From Bradyrhizobium valentinum (lineage in GTDB: Bacteria > Pseudomonadota > Alphaproteobacteria > Rhizobiales > Xanthobacteraceae): DNA of 64,000 nucleotides. Location: the NCBI RefSeq assembly GCF_001440405.1, contig NZ_LLXX01000090.1:91904-155903 (forward strand). Reading direction: 5' to 3'. Below the pieces are notes generated by a model. The model worked only from the letters and a program-made list of their open reading frames with translations. It was not told the DNA's origin and searched no databases. The stretch's first letter is position 1. Every line of letters begins with the position of its first letter. The position numbers and the translations under genes are program-made. Positions 26,127 to 36,301 of the stretch are shown in pieces.

Positions 26127-27086
26127 ATGGTCGTGCTCGTCGATACCGTTTCCGTCAACCAGGTGCGCCCGCGTCACCCCGAAAAGGTGAACCGGCCGGA
26201 TGCGCTGTCGCCGCCGAAGCCGGACTGGATCAGGGTGCGCGCGCCGAACACCCGCGGCTATGCGGACACCAGAAAGATCGTCAAGGAGAACGGCCTCGTC
26301 ACGGTGTGCGAGGAGGCCGGCTGCCCGAACATCGGCGAGTGCTGGGACAAGAAGCACGCCACCTTCATGATCATGGGAGACACCTGCACGCGCGCCTGCG
26401 CGTTCTGCAACGTCAAGACCGGCATGCCCGGCGCGCTCGAAGCCGCTGAGCCGGAACATGTCGCAGAGGCGACCTTCAAGCTCGGGCTCACCCATGTCGT
26501 GGTGACCTCGGTCGACCGCGACGATCTCGCCGACGGCGGTGCGGAGCATTTTGCGCGGACAATTCGCGCGATCCGCGAGCGTTGCCCAACCACGACCATC
26601 GAAATCCTCACCCCGGACTTCCTGCGCAAGGAAGGCGCCCTGGAAGTGGTCGTGGCTGCGAAACCCGATGTGTTCAACCACAATCTGGAGACCGTGCCGG
26701 CGCGCTATCTCAGCGTTCGCCCTGGTGCGCGTTATTTCCATTCGATCCGGCTGCTGCAGCGGGTCAAGGAAATCGATCCGACCATCTTCACCAAGTCAGG
26801 CATCATGGTAGGCCTCGGCGAGGAGCGGCATGAGGTGTTGCAGGTGATGGACGATCTGCGCTCGGCCGAGGTGGACTTCCTGACCATCGGGCAATATCTG
26901 CAGCCGACCCGCAAGCATCACGCCGTCATGCGCTACGTGACCCCGGACGAATTCGCAGGCTACGAGAAGGTCGCCTACACCAAGGGTTTTCTGATGGTGT
27001 CGGCAAGCCCGCTGACCCGCTCGTCGCACCATGCGGGCGAGGATTTTGCCAAGCTGCAAGCGGCGCGCACAGCGCGGGCCCGCTAG
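26127..27086 (+). CDS. lipA: Lipoyl synthase
   Basis: This 319-residue radical-SAM enzyme inserts two sulfurs into protein-bound octanoyl chains to make lipoyl cofactors of 2-oxoacid dehydrogenases. The auxiliary 4Fe-4S cluster ligands are in [12 protein letters not shown], and the radical-SAM cluster is C-x3-C-x2-C in [46 protein letters not shown] and [11 protein letters not shown] are all lipoyl-synthase signatures. The C-terminal [10 protein letters not shown] contains the conserved RSS cap. The length is normal. It is followed by a truncated kinase gene and a COQ10-type gene on the same strand. Confidence 0.97.
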   Translation: MVVLVDTVSVNQVRPRHPEKVNRPDALSPPKPDWIRVRAPNTRGYADTRKIVKENGLVTVCEEAGCPNIGECWDKKHATFMIMGDTCTRACAFCNVKTGMPGALEAAEPEHVAEATFKLGLTHVVVTSVDRDDLADGGAEHFARTIRAIRERCPTTTIEILTPDFLRKEGALEVVVAAKPDVFNHNLETVPARYLSVRPGARYFHSIRLLQRVKEIDPTIFTKSGIMVGLGEERHEVLQVMDDLRSAEVDFLTIGQYLQPTRKHHAVMRYVTPDEFAGYEKVAYTKGFLMVSASPLTRSSHHAGEDFAKLQAARTARAR

Positions 27087-27101
27087 CCTCGGATTGAACC
27101 A

Positions 27102-27236
27102 ATGCAACGCGTCCTCGTCATGGGATCCTCCGGGTCCGGCAAGTCGACATTTGCGCGGCGGCTGTCGGAGGTTACGGGCATTCCCTTCGTTTCGCTGGAT
27201 GCGCTGTACTGGAAACCCGGCTGGAGTAACCGCTGA
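27102..27236 (+). pseudogene. Truncated P-loop (adenylate-kinase/FlaR-like) gene remnant
   Basis: This open frame encodes only 44 residues: [21 protein letters not shown], then a beta strand and [11 protein letters not shown] before a TGA. The Walker A motif GSSGSGKST followed by D-A-L-Y-W-K-P-G-W is the N-terminal part of FlaR/topology-modulation-type nucleotide kinases, which usually run to 160-190 residues. Everything after the second strand is missing. Its TGA overlaps the ATG of the next gene (TGATG), so it could still act as a translation-coupling leader. It is read as a deletion remnant. Confidence 0.7.
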
Positions 27237-27715
27237 TGCCGCGCTTTTCCAGCAAGCGCCGGGTTCATCACACCGCGGTGCAAATGTTCGATCTGGTCGC
27301 CGACGTCGAGCGATATCCGGAATTCGTGCCGCTGTGCCAATCGTTAAGGATACGTCAGCGCACGTCGAGGGGCGACGGCACCGAAATCATCGTCGCCGAC
27401 ATGACCGTGTCGTTCAAGCTGGTGCGGGAATCCTTCACCAGCCGGGTGACGCTGGATCGGCCGAACCTGAAGATCGCGGTCGAATATCTGAAGGGCCCGT
27501 TCAGCAACCTCGAAAACCGCTGGACGTTCGAGCCGAAGGCCGAAACCGACTGCGACGTCGGGTTCTTCCTGTCCTATGAATTCAAGAGCCGGATGCTGGC
27601 GATGCTGATGGGAACGATGTTCGATGCCGCGTTCCAGCGTTTTGCTGCCGCCTTTGAAAAGCGGGCGGACGCGGTCTATGGCAAGGCGGGAGCGGGGCCG
27701 CTCGGGACCCGCTGA
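27236..27715 (+). CDS. COQ10/RatA-type SRPBCC protein (ubiquinone-binding)
   Basis: This 159-residue START-like protein begins MPRFSSKRRVHHTAVQMFDLVADVERYPEFVPLCQSLRI, the diagnostic segment of the COQ10/RatA family. It goes on through VADMTVSFKLVRESFTSRV, GPFSNLENRWTF and FFLSYEFKSRMLAMLMGTMFDAAFQRFAAAFEKRA. In eukaryotes COQ10 carries ubiquinone for respiration. The E. coli homologue has been described as RatA; no antitoxin partner is visible here, so a quinone-chaperone role is more likely. Translation may be coupled to the remnant kinase frame upstream (TGATG overlap). Confidence 0.9.
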   Translation: MPRFSSKRRVHHTAVQMFDLVADVERYPEFVPLCQSLRIRQRTSRGDGTEIIVADMTVSFKLVRESFTSRVTLDRPNLKIAVEYLKGPFSNLENRWTFEPKAETDCDVGFFLSYEFKSRMLAMLMGTMFDAAFQRFAAAFEKRADAVYGKAGAGPLGTR

Positions 27716-27780
27716 CGCCAGTGTGATCGGCAAGGCATTGGACCAATCCAGGAAATTCTCGAACAATCACGGAAGTTGAG

Positions 27781-28701
27781 ATGACGACATTCGAACGCGT
27801 TGGCTTCATCGGGCTCGGAGGAATGGGACGCGGTTTGGTCAAGAACCTCGTCGCGAAGGGCGTGGCCGTGACCGCCTTTGATCTCAACCCCGCTGCGGTC
27901 GCGATTGCCCAATCGTTTGGAGCGACGGCCGCGGGCAATCTGCAGCAAATTCGCGATTGCCGTATTGTCATGATTTGCGTGAATGAGGCCGAGGACGTCG
28001 AGGCGCTGCTCACTGGTACCAATGGGCTGCTCGCCGGTGCGGCGCCGGGGTTTGTCATCGTGGACCACACCACGGGCAGTCCGCAGATGGTCGCAAAGCT
28101 CGACCGCATGGTGCGTGCGGCCGGCGGGCGCTACGCCGAGGCGCCGATGACGCGGACCCCGAAACACGCTGATATCGGCAAGGTCAACGTGCTGTTCGGC
28201 GGCGAGCGCGACCTGCTCGAGGACCTCAGGCCCTATTTCGAGCTCTATGCCGAAAACATCTTCCATATCGGCCCGCTGGGACACGCCATCCGCCTCAAGC
28301 TCATTCACAACTACATCGCTTTCGCCAATGTGGCGGCGTGGTGCGAGGGCTTTGCGCTCGCCGCAAAGGATGGGCTCGATCTGTCCCAACTGATCCGCAT
28401 CATTTCGGCGGCGGGCGGAAAGAGCGGCATGCTCGATCTCTATGGCCAGGCCACGCTCGATGGCGACTTCACCCCGCTGATGTCACTGGCGAACGCCCGC
28501 AAGGACGTCCGCTATTACGCGCGCTGGCTGGAGGAGGCCGGCCTGCCGGGTTTCATGGCGGAAGCGGTGCATCAAACCTACCGGCAGGCGGCGCTGCTGG
28601 GGCACGATGGTGAATCCTGCACCGCCGTCATCAAGGCCTATGAGGCCGTGACCGGCGTTGAGGCGCGAGTAGGGCAGAAAGACCAACAACAAGGAACATG
28701 A
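27781..28701 (+). CDS. NAD(P)-dependent beta-hydroxyacid dehydrogenase (HIBADH/GLYR family)
   Basis: This 306-residue dehydrogenase has the N-terminal Rossmann motif RVGFIGLGGMGRGLVKNLV, a VDHTTGSPQ segment (the family normally has D-x-S-T) and the substrate-binding AEAPMTRTPKHAD (usually D-A-P-V-S-G-G). The likely catalytic Lys lies in AIRLKLIHNYIAF. The deviations from the standard D-A-P-V-S-G-G motif suggest a non-standard substrate. About 100 bp separate it from a ThDP-dependent enzyme gene on the same strand, and the two could act in one pathway of hydroxy-acid or aldehyde metabolism; that is inference. Confidence 0.85.
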   Translation: MTTFERVGFIGLGGMGRGLVKNLVAKGVAVTAFDLNPAAVAIAQSFGATAAGNLQQIRDCRIVMICVNEAEDVEALLTGTNGLLAGAAPGFVIVDHTTGSPQMVAKLDRMVRAAGGRYAEAPMTRTPKHADIGKVNVLFGGERDLLEDLRPYFELYAENIFHIGPLGHAIRLKLIHNYIAFANVAAWCEGFALAAKDGLDLSQLIRIISAAGGKSGMLDLYGQATLDGDFTPLMSLANARKDVRYYARWLEEAGLPGFMAEAVHQTYRQAALLGHDGESCTAVIKAYEAVTGVEARVGQKDQQQGT

Positions 28702-28802
28702 CCGGCCGCATATCTGATCTCGCACGAAAGCCGGTTGCTGGTGCTGACGCCATTCATTAAGCCGGGTCCAAATCCGTGATCCCGCAACAGAGGGACGAGA
28801 CG

Positions 28803-30476
28803 ATGGACGCAAATCTTCGAACTGGTGGACATATTCTGATCGAGCAACTCGCCTTGCACGGCGCCGATACCGTGTTCGGCGTGCCCGGCGAGAGCTTTCT
28901 CGCGGCGCTCGACGGCATATACCAGAGCCAGCGCGTGCGGTTCATCAATGCCCGGCATGAAGGCGGGGCCGCCATGATGGCGGATGCCTATGGCAAGCTG
29001 ACGGGCCGCCCGGGAATCGCGTTCGCCACGCGAGGGCCCGGCGCCACCAATGCGTCCGCCGGCGTTCATGTCGCCTTCCAGGACTCGACGCCCATGATCC
29101 TTTTGCTGGGCCAGGTCGGGCGCGACATGATGGAACGCGAAGCGTTTCAGGAAATCGACTATCGGCTGATGTTCGGACCGATGGCGAAATGGGTCGCCCA
29201 GATCGATGATGCGCGGCGAATTCCGGAGTTCATCTCGCGCGCCTTCTTCACCGCGACCTCGGGGCGTCCCGGTCCGGTCGTGCTGGCGCTGCCTGAGGAC
29301 ATGCTCACCGACACCACCGAAGTGCCGGATGCGCCGCCCTACAACCCGCTTCCTATCGCGCCCGATGACGGCGCTTTACGGCAATTCCATGCGCTGCTTT
29401 CGGAGGCGAAGAAGCCGTTCCTGATCGTCGGGGGCGGCGGATGGAGCGATCAGGCGCGCCGCGATCTCGAGGCGTTTGCGTCAGCGCATGAAGTGCCTGT
29501 CGGCGTTTCGTTCCGCTGCCAGGACTATTTCGATAATCTGCATCCCTGCTATGGCGGCCATGTCGGCATCGGCCTCGACGCAAAAATCGCCGACCGGATC
29601 CGCAGCAGCGATCTAGTGATCGCGCTTGGCGCGCGGCTGGGGGAGGCCACCACATCCGGCTACACGCTGTTCGATATTCCGAAGCCAAGGCAGCCGCTGG
29701 TTCACGTCTATCCAGATCCCGAAGAGATCGGCCGCGTCTATTCCCCGACGCTGGGCGTGGTCGCGAGCAGCGCCGCGTTCGCGGCCGCGATCAAGCGGCT
29801 GGAGCCGAAGCATCGATCGCGTGCCGACTATGTCAAGGCGGCACATGCCGACTATCTCGCCTTTGCCGAGCCGACGCGCTCGCCCGGCGACGTGCAGCTC
29901 TCGCAGATCGTGCGCGGTTTGAGCGATCGCCTGCCGCCTGACACCCTCATCTGCAACGGCGCCGGCAATTATGCCGTCTGGGTGCACCGTTTCTGGCGCT
30001 ATCGGCAATTTCGTACGGAGCTCGCGCCAACGTCGGGCTCGATGGGATATGGCTTGCCGGCGGCCGTCGCCGCCAAGCTGCAGCATCCCGAACGCACCGT
30101 GATCGCGTTCGCTGGCGACGGCTGCTTCCAGATGACCGGACTGGAGTTCATGACGGCGGTCGAAAACCGGCTGCCGCTGATTGTTATCGTCTGCAACAAC
30201 GGCATGTACGGAACGATCCGCATGCACCAGGAGCGGACTTATCCGGGCCGCGTCTCCGGTACCGATCTCGCCAACCCGGACTTTGCCGCACTGGCCCGCG
30301 CCTGCGGTGGTTTCGGCGCCCATGTGGAGCGGACGGAAGACTTCGCGCGCGCCTTCGATGAAGCCGTGGCAAGCGGCCTTCCCGCTATCATCGAGCTTTC
30401 GATCAGCCCGGAAGCGCTGACGCCGGTATCTTCGCTGAGCGAAACCCGCGCCAAGGCTCTGGCCGCGCAAGCCTGA
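28803..30476 (+). CDS. Thiamine-diphosphate-dependent enzyme, acetolactate-synthase-like
   Basis: This protein of about 557 residues has three ThDP-enzyme domains: the PYR domain (GGHILIEQLALHGADTVFGVPGESFL, with the catalytic Glu in RHEGGAAMMADAYG), a middle domain (KKPFLIVGGGGW) and the PP domain (AFAGDGCFQMTGLEFMTAVEN ... IVIVCNNGMYG, the GDG...NN motif for Mg-ThDP). It resembles acetolactate synthase and related decarboxylases, but no regulatory subunit gene is adjacent, so a catabolic or biosynthetic variant is as likely as IlvB. The start MDANLRTGG was chosen for the GAGGGAC ribosome site. The specific reaction is unknown. Confidence 0.87.
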   Translation: MDANLRTGGHILIEQLALHGADTVFGVPGESFLAALDGIYQSQRVRFINARHEGGAAMMADAYGKLTGRPGIAFATRGPGATNASAGVHVAFQDSTPMILLLGQVGRDMMEREAFQEIDYRLMFGPMAKWVAQIDDARRIPEFISRAFFTATSGRPGPVVLALPEDMLTDTTEVPDAPPYNPLPIAPDDGALRQFHALLSEAKKPFLIVGGGGWSDQARRDLEAFASAHEVPVGVSFRCQDYFDNLHPCYGGHVGIGLDAKIADRIRSSDLVIALGARLGEATTSGYTLFDIPKPRQPLVHVYPDPEEIGRVYSPTLGVVASSAAFAAAIKRLEPKHRSRADYVKAAHADYLAFAEPTRSPGDVQLSQIVRGLSDRLPPDTLICNGAGNYAVWVHRFWRYRQFRTELAPTSGSMGYGLPAAVAAKLQHPERTVIAFAGDGCFQMTGLEFMTAVENRLPLIVIVCNNGMYGTIRMHQERTYPGRVSGTDLANPDFAALARACGGFGAHVERTEDFARAFDEAVASGLPAIIELSISPEALTPVSSLSETRAKALAAQA

Positions 30477-30484
30477 TCCCGACC

Positions 30485-31087
30485 TTAAGTCCGCGCCGGC
30501 CGGCGTCGTTTGACGGCGCTACGCCGCGGCGTTCGAGCCACCCGCGGACGAAGCCGGCTCATGGTCTGGCGGGGCGGTTTGACCGGCGGCTGTGGACCGC
30601 GCGCCAACTCGAGCAGCATCCGCAGCGCCTCCACGACGGAGCGCTGGCGCACGGTGGTGCGGCCAATGGCTCCAAACCGGAATTCGCGGTGCACGATCTT
30701 TCCGTCGCGCGAGGCGACCGCGAAATGGACGAGGCCGACCGGCTTGCCCGGCGTGGCACCGCCCGGACCTGCAATTCCGGTAATGGATACTGCGAGATCG
30801 ACGCCGGCTTTTTCCAGGGCGCCGATTGCCATCGCAGTCGCGGTTTCCTTACTGACCGCACCAAAGGTCTGGAGTGTTGAGGCCTTGACGCCGAGCATCG
30901 CGCGCTTGGCTTCGTTGGAATAGGAGACGAAGCCACGGTCGATCACATCCGACGAGCCGGGAATGTCGGTGAGGGCGCCGGCGACCAGGCCGCCCGTGCA
31001 GGACTCCGCCGTTGCAATCGTCAGCTTACGCATCCGGCACAAATCGAGCAGCGAGCGGGAGAGGGCGCGGGCGTCGCTGCCGCTCAT
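30485..31087 (-). CDS. pncC: CinA C-terminal family nicotinamide-nucleotide amidohydrolase
   Basis: This protein of about 200 residues corresponds to the stand-alone CinA C-terminal domain (PncC), which deamidates nicotinamide mononucleotide in NAD recycling. The motifs LTIATAESCTGGLVAGALTDIPGSS and GFVSYSNEAKRAMLGV, then VSITGIAGPGGATPGKPVGLVHFAV, are fully typical. The last 35 residues are very basic (RPRVARTPRRSAVKRRRPART) and exceed the usual family end. The ATG at 31087 lies one base after the TAA of ispDF, so it is coupled to that gene. Confidence 0.9.
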   Translation of the reverse strand: MSGSDARALSRSLLDLCRMRKLTIATAESCTGGLVAGALTDIPGSSDVIDRGFVSYSNEAKRAMLGVKASTLQTFGAVSKETATAMAIGALEKAGVDLAVSITGIAGPGGATPGKPVGLVHFAVASRDGKIVHREFRFGAIGRTTVRQRSVVEALRMLLELARGPQPPVKPPRQTMSRLRPRVARTPRRSAVKRRRPART

Positions 31088-31088
31088 G

Positions 31089-32285
31089 TTACTCGCCCCA
31101 ACCTTTATCGTTCCAGGGGAGACGGATGGTGGCACTCGCAGTTGCCGCGATGCCTTCCTCGCGGCCGGTAAAGCCGAGCCGTTCGCTGGTCGTCGCCTTG
31201 ACGGCCACGCGCGAGATGTTGAGGCCGGTAATCTCGGCGATACGTGCGCGCATGGTATCGCGCAGCGGGCCGATCTTCGGACGCTCGCAGATCATCGTGA
31301 CTTCGAGGTTGGCGATCCGGCCGCCGCGCGCAGCAACGCGATCGACGGCATATTTGAGGAACTTGTCTGACGCGGCGCCCTTCCACTGCGGATCGCTTGG
31401 CGGAAAATGCGAACCGATATCGCCGTCCGCCAGCGCGCCGAGGATGGCGTCGACCAGGGCATGCAGGCCGACGTCGCCGTCGGAATGGGCGAGAAAGCCT
31501 CTGACGTGCGGCACCCGGACGCCGCAGAGCATCAGATGATCGCCATCGCCGAAGGCGTGCACGTCGTAGCCGGTGCCGGTCCTGATGTCGCCGAGCTGAG
31601 CGGCAAGACGGGCTTCCTCGCGGGCAAAATCTTCCGGCGTGGTCAGTTTCATGTTTGCAGGATCGCCTTCAAAGGTTGCAACCGTCAATCCCGCCCATTC
31701 AGCGAGCGCCGCATCGTCGGTGAAATCGCTGCGCCCGTCGCGCGCGGCGCGGCGATGGGCATCGAGAATGACATCGAAGCGGAACGCTTGCGGCGTCTGC
31801 GCGATTCGCAGCCGTGCGCGTTCGGGTGTTGCCTCGACGTTGCCGGTATCGCCGACCTGCTTGATTGTGTCTGTGACCGGGATCGCAGGGACCGCCGCGC
31901 CGGTGCGCCCGGCAGCATCGATCGCGCGCGAAATCACCGCAGACGTCACGAAGGGCCGTGCGGCGTCGTGGATCAGAACGATATCGGGCTTCTCCGCGGC
32001 CAGCGCCTCGAGCCCGGCATGCACCGAAGCCTGACGCGTCACGCCGCCATTGGTGGGCGGCTGGTGGCGCAGTCCCGCGACAGCCTCATTGAAGATGGCG
32101 GCGTCGTCGGGATTGACCACCGGTTGCACGGCAAACACGTCCGGATGCCGGCAGAACGCCTCCATGGCGCGGAAGATCACGGTCTGCCCGCCGATCTCGC
32201 GATATTGCTTGGGCCCCCCGGCACCGGCGCGAAGCCCGCGTCCGGCTGCGACAAGGATGGCTGCGGTACGCTCAGGTCTGGGCAT
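31089..32285 (-). CDS. ispDF: Bifunctional IspD/IspF (MEP isoprenoid pathway)
   Basis: This 398-residue fusion has the cytidylyltransferase IspD first ([36 protein letters not shown]) and the 2-C-methyl-D-erythritol 2,4-cyclodiphosphate synthase IspF from about residue 235 ([73 protein letters not shown]). The two enzymes catalyse non-consecutive steps of isoprenoid precursor synthesis; this fusion is usual in alphaproteobacteria. The metal-binding D-x-H of IspF (DVH) is intact. It forms a tight pair with pncC downstream. Confidence 0.96.
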   Translation of the reverse strand: MPRPERTAAILVAAGRGLRAGAGGPKQYREIGGQTVIFRAMEAFCRHPDVFAVQPVVNPDDAAIFNEAVAGLRHQPPTNGGVTRQASVHAGLEALAAEKPDIVLIHDAARPFVTSAVISRAIDAAGRTGAAVPAIPVTDTIKQVGDTGNVEATPERARLRIAQTPQAFRFDVILDAHRRAARDGRSDFTDDAALAEWAGLTVATFEGDPANMKLTTPEDFAREEARLAAQLGDIRTGTGYDVHAFGDGDHLMLCGVRVPHVRGFLAHSDGDVGLHALVDAILGALADGDIGSHFPPSDPQWKGAASDKFLKYAVDRVAARGGRIANLEVTMICERPKIGPLRDTMRARIAEITGLNISRVAVKATTSERLGFTGREEGIAATASATIRLPWNDKGWGE

Positions 32286-32534
32286 CTGGACTCAAATACG
32301 AACGAATCGGGGTTGAGGAGGAGCATCGGCGCGCTGGCGCACAGCCCTTACCATGCCGTATGCGGAAAAACAGAGCGTTTCCCATGCGCTGTGGGAAAAG
32401 CGGTTTTTGTTGCAGTGCACTTGCACAAATGATAGATCTGTCTAAAGTGTAGGCAAGAAGCTTGACTGCCCAAGATTTGTGCTCACAATAGGCGTCGACG
32501 GCAATGAAGCCGCCGCCCCAACCATGAGAACGCC

Positions 32535-33569
32535 GTGACCGGCCCGGAAAGTTCACGCTCTAAGCCGTTGAAAATAGGCGAGATTGCCGTCGCTAACCGG
32601 GTTCTTCTGGCGCCGATGTCCGGCGTCACTGATGCCCCCTTTCGACGTCTTGCCGCCACCCTCGGCGCCGGACTGGTCGTTTCAGAGATGACCGCTAGCG
32701 ACGAACTCGTGCATGGCAGGCCGATGTCGCTTCTGCGCTGCGAGACAGCCGGTGTCGGGCCGCACGTCGTTCAACTCGCGGGCTGCGAGGCGCACTGGAT
32801 GGCAGAGGGCGCAAGGGTTGCGGAAGCGGCCGGCGCCGACATCATTGATATCAATATGGGCTGTCCGGCGCGTCACGTCACTGGCGGCCAGTCCGGCTCA
32901 GCACTGATGCGCGATCTCGATCATGCGCTCAGGCTGATCGAAGCCACGATCGCGGCAGTGAAAGTGCCGGTGACGCTGAAGATGCGGCTCGGCTGGGACG
33001 ATCGCTCGCTCAACGCGCCCGAACTGGCGCGCCGCGCAGAACAGGCCGGCGTGCAGATGATCACCGTGCACGGGCGTACGCGTTGCCAGTTCTACAAGGG
33101 CATTGCCGATTGGGCCGCCGTGCGCGCGGTCCGGGACGCGGTCTCCGTGCCGCTCGTCGTCAATGGCGACATCACCTCATTCGAGAAGGCGGTCCGCGCA
33201 CTGGAAGTATCGGGGGCGGACGCCGTGATGATCGGGCGCGGCGCGCAGGGCCAGCCCTGGTTGCCGGGACAGATCGGCCGCCGGCTTGAAACCGGACAGG
33301 CGGAGACCACTCCGTCGCTCGCCGAACAACTCGCGCATGTGCGCGCGCTCTACGACGAGGTTTGCAGCCATTACGGGCTGCGCATCGGACTCAAACACGC
33401 TCGCAAGCATCTCGGCTGGGCCCTGGAGATTGCAGCGCAGTGCAGCCGCGCGCCGGCGGAGACGCTGAGGGGCTGGCGGCAAAAGATTCTAACGTCGGAG
33501 GATCCGCATCGCGTGCATCGATCGCTCCAGGACGCGTTCGACGATTTCGCATGGAGTGCTGCTGCATGA
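32535..33569 (+). CDS. dusB: tRNA-dihydrouridine synthase, DusB/NifR3 type
   Basis: This 344-residue FMN flavoprotein reduces uridine to dihydrouridine in tRNA D-loops. The barrel signatures are [44 protein letters not shown] [20 protein letters not shown] (with the catalytic Cys), [25 protein letters not shown] and [16 protein letters not shown]. It is the first gene of the classic nifR3-ntrB-ntrC operon, and its TGA overlaps the ntrB ATG. NifR3 was named for this nitrogen-regulation linkage. The start used opens an extra N-terminal stretch ([18 protein letters not shown]) common in this group. Confidence 0.96.
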   Translation: MTGPESSRSKPLKIGEIAVANRVLLAPMSGVTDAPFRRLAATLGAGLVVSEMTASDELVHGRPMSLLRCETAGVGPHVVQLAGCEAHWMAEGARVAEAAGADIIDINMGCPARHVTGGQSGSALMRDLDHALRLIEATIAAVKVPVTLKMRLGWDDRSLNAPELARRAEQAGVQMITVHGRTRCQFYKGIADWAAVRAVRDAVSVPLVVNGDITSFEKAVRALEVSGADAVMIGRGAQGQPWLPGQIGRRLETGQAETTPSLAEQLAHVRALYDEVCSHYGLRIGLKHARKHLGWALEIAAQCSRAPAETLRGWRQKILTSEDPHRVHRSLQDAFDDFAWSAAA

Positions 33570-34741
33570 GTTCAGCCGCAGAACAACGCCGCGCCGTGCC
33601 CTCCGAGAGCGAGGCCATCCTTAATGCGCTGCCCAACCCGGTGCTGCTGGTGGCGCCCGACGGCCGCATCGTCGACGCCAACATCGCCGCCGAATCCTTC
33701 TTTGAGATTTCGACGCAATTCCTGCGCCGGCAGTCCCTGAAAGAGCTGGTGCCGTTCGGCAGTCCGCTGCTGGCGCTGATCGACCAGGTGCGAGCCAGCG
33801 CGTCGCCGGTCAACGAATACAAGGTCGATCTCGGCACGCCGCGCATCGGCGGCGACCGCCAGGTCGACCTGCACGTCGCGCCGCTCACTGAGCGGCCCGG
33901 CCATATCGTCGTGATGCTGCAGGAGCGCACCATCGCCGACAAGATGGACCGGCAATTGACGCACCGGAGCGCGGCACGCTCGGTGATCGCGCTGGCCGCG
34001 ATGCTGGCGCATGAGATCAAGAACCCTTTGTCCGGCATCCGCGGCGCGGCGCAATTGCTGGAGCAGGCGGCCTCGTCCGAAGACCGCATGCTGACGCGGC
34101 TGATCTGCGACGAGGCCGATCGCATCGTCACCCTGGTCGACCGCATGGAAGTGTTCGGCGACGACCGCCCGGTGGCCCGCGGGGCGGTCAACATCCATTC
34201 CGTACTCGATCACGTGAAGCGGCTGGCGCAATCCGGCTTCGCCCGCAACATCCGCTTCATCGAGGACTACGATCCGTCCCTGCCGCCGGTGCTGGCCAAT
34301 CAGGACCAGCTCATTCAGGTTTTCCTCAACCTCGTGAAGAACGCTGCCGAAGCGGTCGCCGATCTCGGTAGCGACGCAGAAATCCAGCTCACCACCGCTT
34401 TCCGCCCGGGCGTTCGCCTGTCGGTGCCGGGCAAGAAGTCGCGGGTGTCGCTGCCGCTCGAATTCTGCGTCAAGGACAACGGATCCGGTGTTCCGGAAGA
34501 CCTGCTGCCGAACCTGTTCGATCCCTTCGTGACGACCAAGCAAACCGGCAGCGGGCTAGGGCTGGCGCTGGTGGCAAAAATCGTCGGCGATCACGGCGGC
34601 ATCATCGAATGCGAATCGCAGCCGCGGAAGACCACCTTCCGCGTGCTGATGCCGATGTTCAATCCCACCAAACAGTTCGACCAAAGCAACCGCGACGGCG
34701 TTCCGGGTACGCTGCCGCCTGCCTCACAGGACGCAAGATGA
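33566..34741 (+). CDS. ntrB: Nitrogen sensor histidine kinase NtrB
   Basis: This 391-residue soluble kinase/phosphatase controls NtrC according to nitrogen status. It has a PAS domain ([33 protein letters not shown]), an HisKA domain with the phosphorylated His149 in [24 protein letters not shown], and an HATPase domain with N box ([13 protein letters not shown]) and G boxes ([38 protein letters not shown]). There are no membrane helices, as expected; it senses through PII. It overlaps dusB by 4 bp and is followed by ntrC after 9 bp. The start at 33566 is set by that overlap. Confidence 0.97.
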   Translation: MSSAAEQRRAVPSESEAILNALPNPVLLVAPDGRIVDANIAAESFFEISTQFLRRQSLKELVPFGSPLLALIDQVRASASPVNEYKVDLGTPRIGGDRQVDLHVAPLTERPGHIVVMLQERTIADKMDRQLTHRSAARSVIALAAMLAHEIKNPLSGIRGAAQLLEQAASSEDRMLTRLICDEADRIVTLVDRMEVFGDDRPVARGAVNIHSVLDHVKRLAQSGFARNIRFIEDYDPSLPPVLANQDQLIQVFLNLVKNAAEAVADLGSDAEIQLTTAFRPGVRLSVPGKKSRVSLPLEFCVKDNGSGVPEDLLPNLFDPFVTTKQTGSGLGLALVAKIVGDHGGIIECESQPRKTTFRVLMPMFNPTKQFDQSNRDGVPGTLPPASQDAR

Positions 34742-34750
34742 GGAGTAACG

Positions 34751-36193
34751 ATGCCCGCAGGTAGCATACTCGTTGCCGATGACGACACCGCCATCCGCAC
34801 GGTTCTGAACCAGGCGCTTTCGCGCGCCGGATATGAAGTTCGCCTGACCGGGAACGCCGCGACGCTGTGGCGCTGGGTCAGCCAGGGCGAGGGCGATCTC
34901 GTTATCACCGACGTGGTGATGCCCGACGAGAACGCGTTCGACCTCTTGCCGCGCATCAAGAAGATGCGACCGAGCCTTCCCGTCATCGTCATGAGCGCAC
35001 AGAACACCTTCATGACGGCGATCCGGGCGTCGGAACGCGGCGCCTATGAATATCTGCCGAAACCGTTCGACCTGAAGGAGCTCATCACCATCGTCGGCCG
35101 CGCACTTGCCGAGCCGAAAGAGCGGGTGACGAGCGCGGCCGATGACTCCGAATTCGATTCGATCCCCCTGGTTGGCCGCTCGCCGGCGATGCAGGAGATC
35201 TACCGGGTGCTGGCGCGGCTGATGCAGACCGACCTCACGGTGATGATCTCCGGCGAGTCCGGCACCGGCAAAGAACTGGTTGCCCGCGCGCTTCATGACT
35301 ACGGCAAGCGCCGAAACGGACCGTTCGTCGCCGTCAACATGGCGGCGATTCCGCGTGACCTCATCGAGTCCGAATTGTTCGGCCATGAGCGCGGCGCGTT
35401 CACCGGCGCCAATACCCGCGCTTCCGGCCGGTTCGAACAGGCCGAAGGCGGCACGCTGTTTCTCGACGAAATCGGCGACATGCCGATGGAGGCGCAGACG
35501 CGGTTGCTGCGCGTGCTGCAGCAGGGCGAATACACCACGGTCGGCGGGCGCACCCCGATCAAGACCGACGTTCGGATCGTGGCGGCAAGCAACAAGGATT
35601 TGCGCATCCTGATCCAGCAGGGCCTGTTCCGGGAGGATTTGTTCTTCCGCCTGAACGTGGTTCCGCTGCGCCTGCCGCCGTTGCGGGAGCGGATCGAGGA
35701 TCTGCCCGATCTCATCAGGCATTTCTTTTCGCTCGCCGAAAAAGACGGCCTGCCGCCGAAGAAACTCGACGCGCTGGCGCTGGAACGCCTCAAACAGCAC
35801 CGCTGGCCCGGCAACGTGCGTGAGCTTGAAAACCTTGCGCGCCGGCTGGCCGCGCTTTATCCGCAGGACGTCATTACGGCTTCAGTCATCGATGGCGAGC
35901 TGGCGCCGCCGGCGGTCACCTCGGGCGGCAACGTCCCGATTGGCGTGGAGAATCTCGGGGGCGCGGTCGAAGCCTACCTGTCCTCGCACTTCTCCGGCTT
36001 CCCGAACGGCGTACCGCCGCCGGGCCTCTACCACCGCATCCTCAAGGAGATCGAGGTGCCGCTGCTCACCGCGGCGCTGGCGGCCACACGGGGCAACCAG
36101 ATCCGCGCGGCCGACCTGCTCGGCCTTAACCGCAATACGCTGCGAAAGAAGATCAGGGATCTCGACATTCAGGTTTACCGGAGCGGCGGCTAG
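34751..36193 (+). CDS. ntrC: Nitrogen response regulator NtrC
   Basis: This 480-residue sigma-54 activator has a receiver domain ([19 protein letters not shown], phospho-Asp in [12 protein letters not shown]), an AAA+ domain with Walker A GESGTGKE, a complete GAFTGA loop in [16 protein letters not shown] and Walker [13 protein letters not shown], and a C-terminal Fis-type helix-turn-helix ([32 protein letters not shown]). It activates nitrogen-scavenging genes with RpoN when phosphorylated by NtrB. A good ribosome site (GAGGAG) precedes the ATG. Confidence 0.97.
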   Translation: MPAGSILVADDDTAIRTVLNQALSRAGYEVRLTGNAATLWRWVSQGEGDLVITDVVMPDENAFDLLPRIKKMRPSLPVIVMSAQNTFMTAIRASERGAYEYLPKPFDLKELITIVGRALAEPKERVTSAADDSEFDSIPLVGRSPAMQEIYRVLARLMQTDLTVMISGESGTGKELVARALHDYGKRRNGPFVAVNMAAIPRDLIESELFGHERGAFTGANTRASGRFEQAEGGTLFLDEIGDMPMEAQTRLLRVLQQGEYTTVGGRTPIKTDVRIVAASNKDLRILIQQGLFREDLFFRLNVVPLRLPPLRERIEDLPDLIRHFFSLAEKDGLPPKKLDALALERLKQHRWPGNVRELENLARRLAALYPQDVITASVIDGELAPPAVTSGGNVPIGVENLGGAVEAYLSSHFSGFPNGVPPPGLYHRILKEIEVPLLTAALAATRGNQIRAADLLGLNRNTLRKKIRDLDIQVYRSGG

Positions 36194-36301
36194 GGATTGC
36201 ACCTGCCTCCTTCCGCAATGAAAACGGGTGATGCGGCTGGGGATCGATCGCTTTAGCGGTCGGATGGCCGCGGAATTGTCGCAATTCGGCAACATTGTGA
36301 T

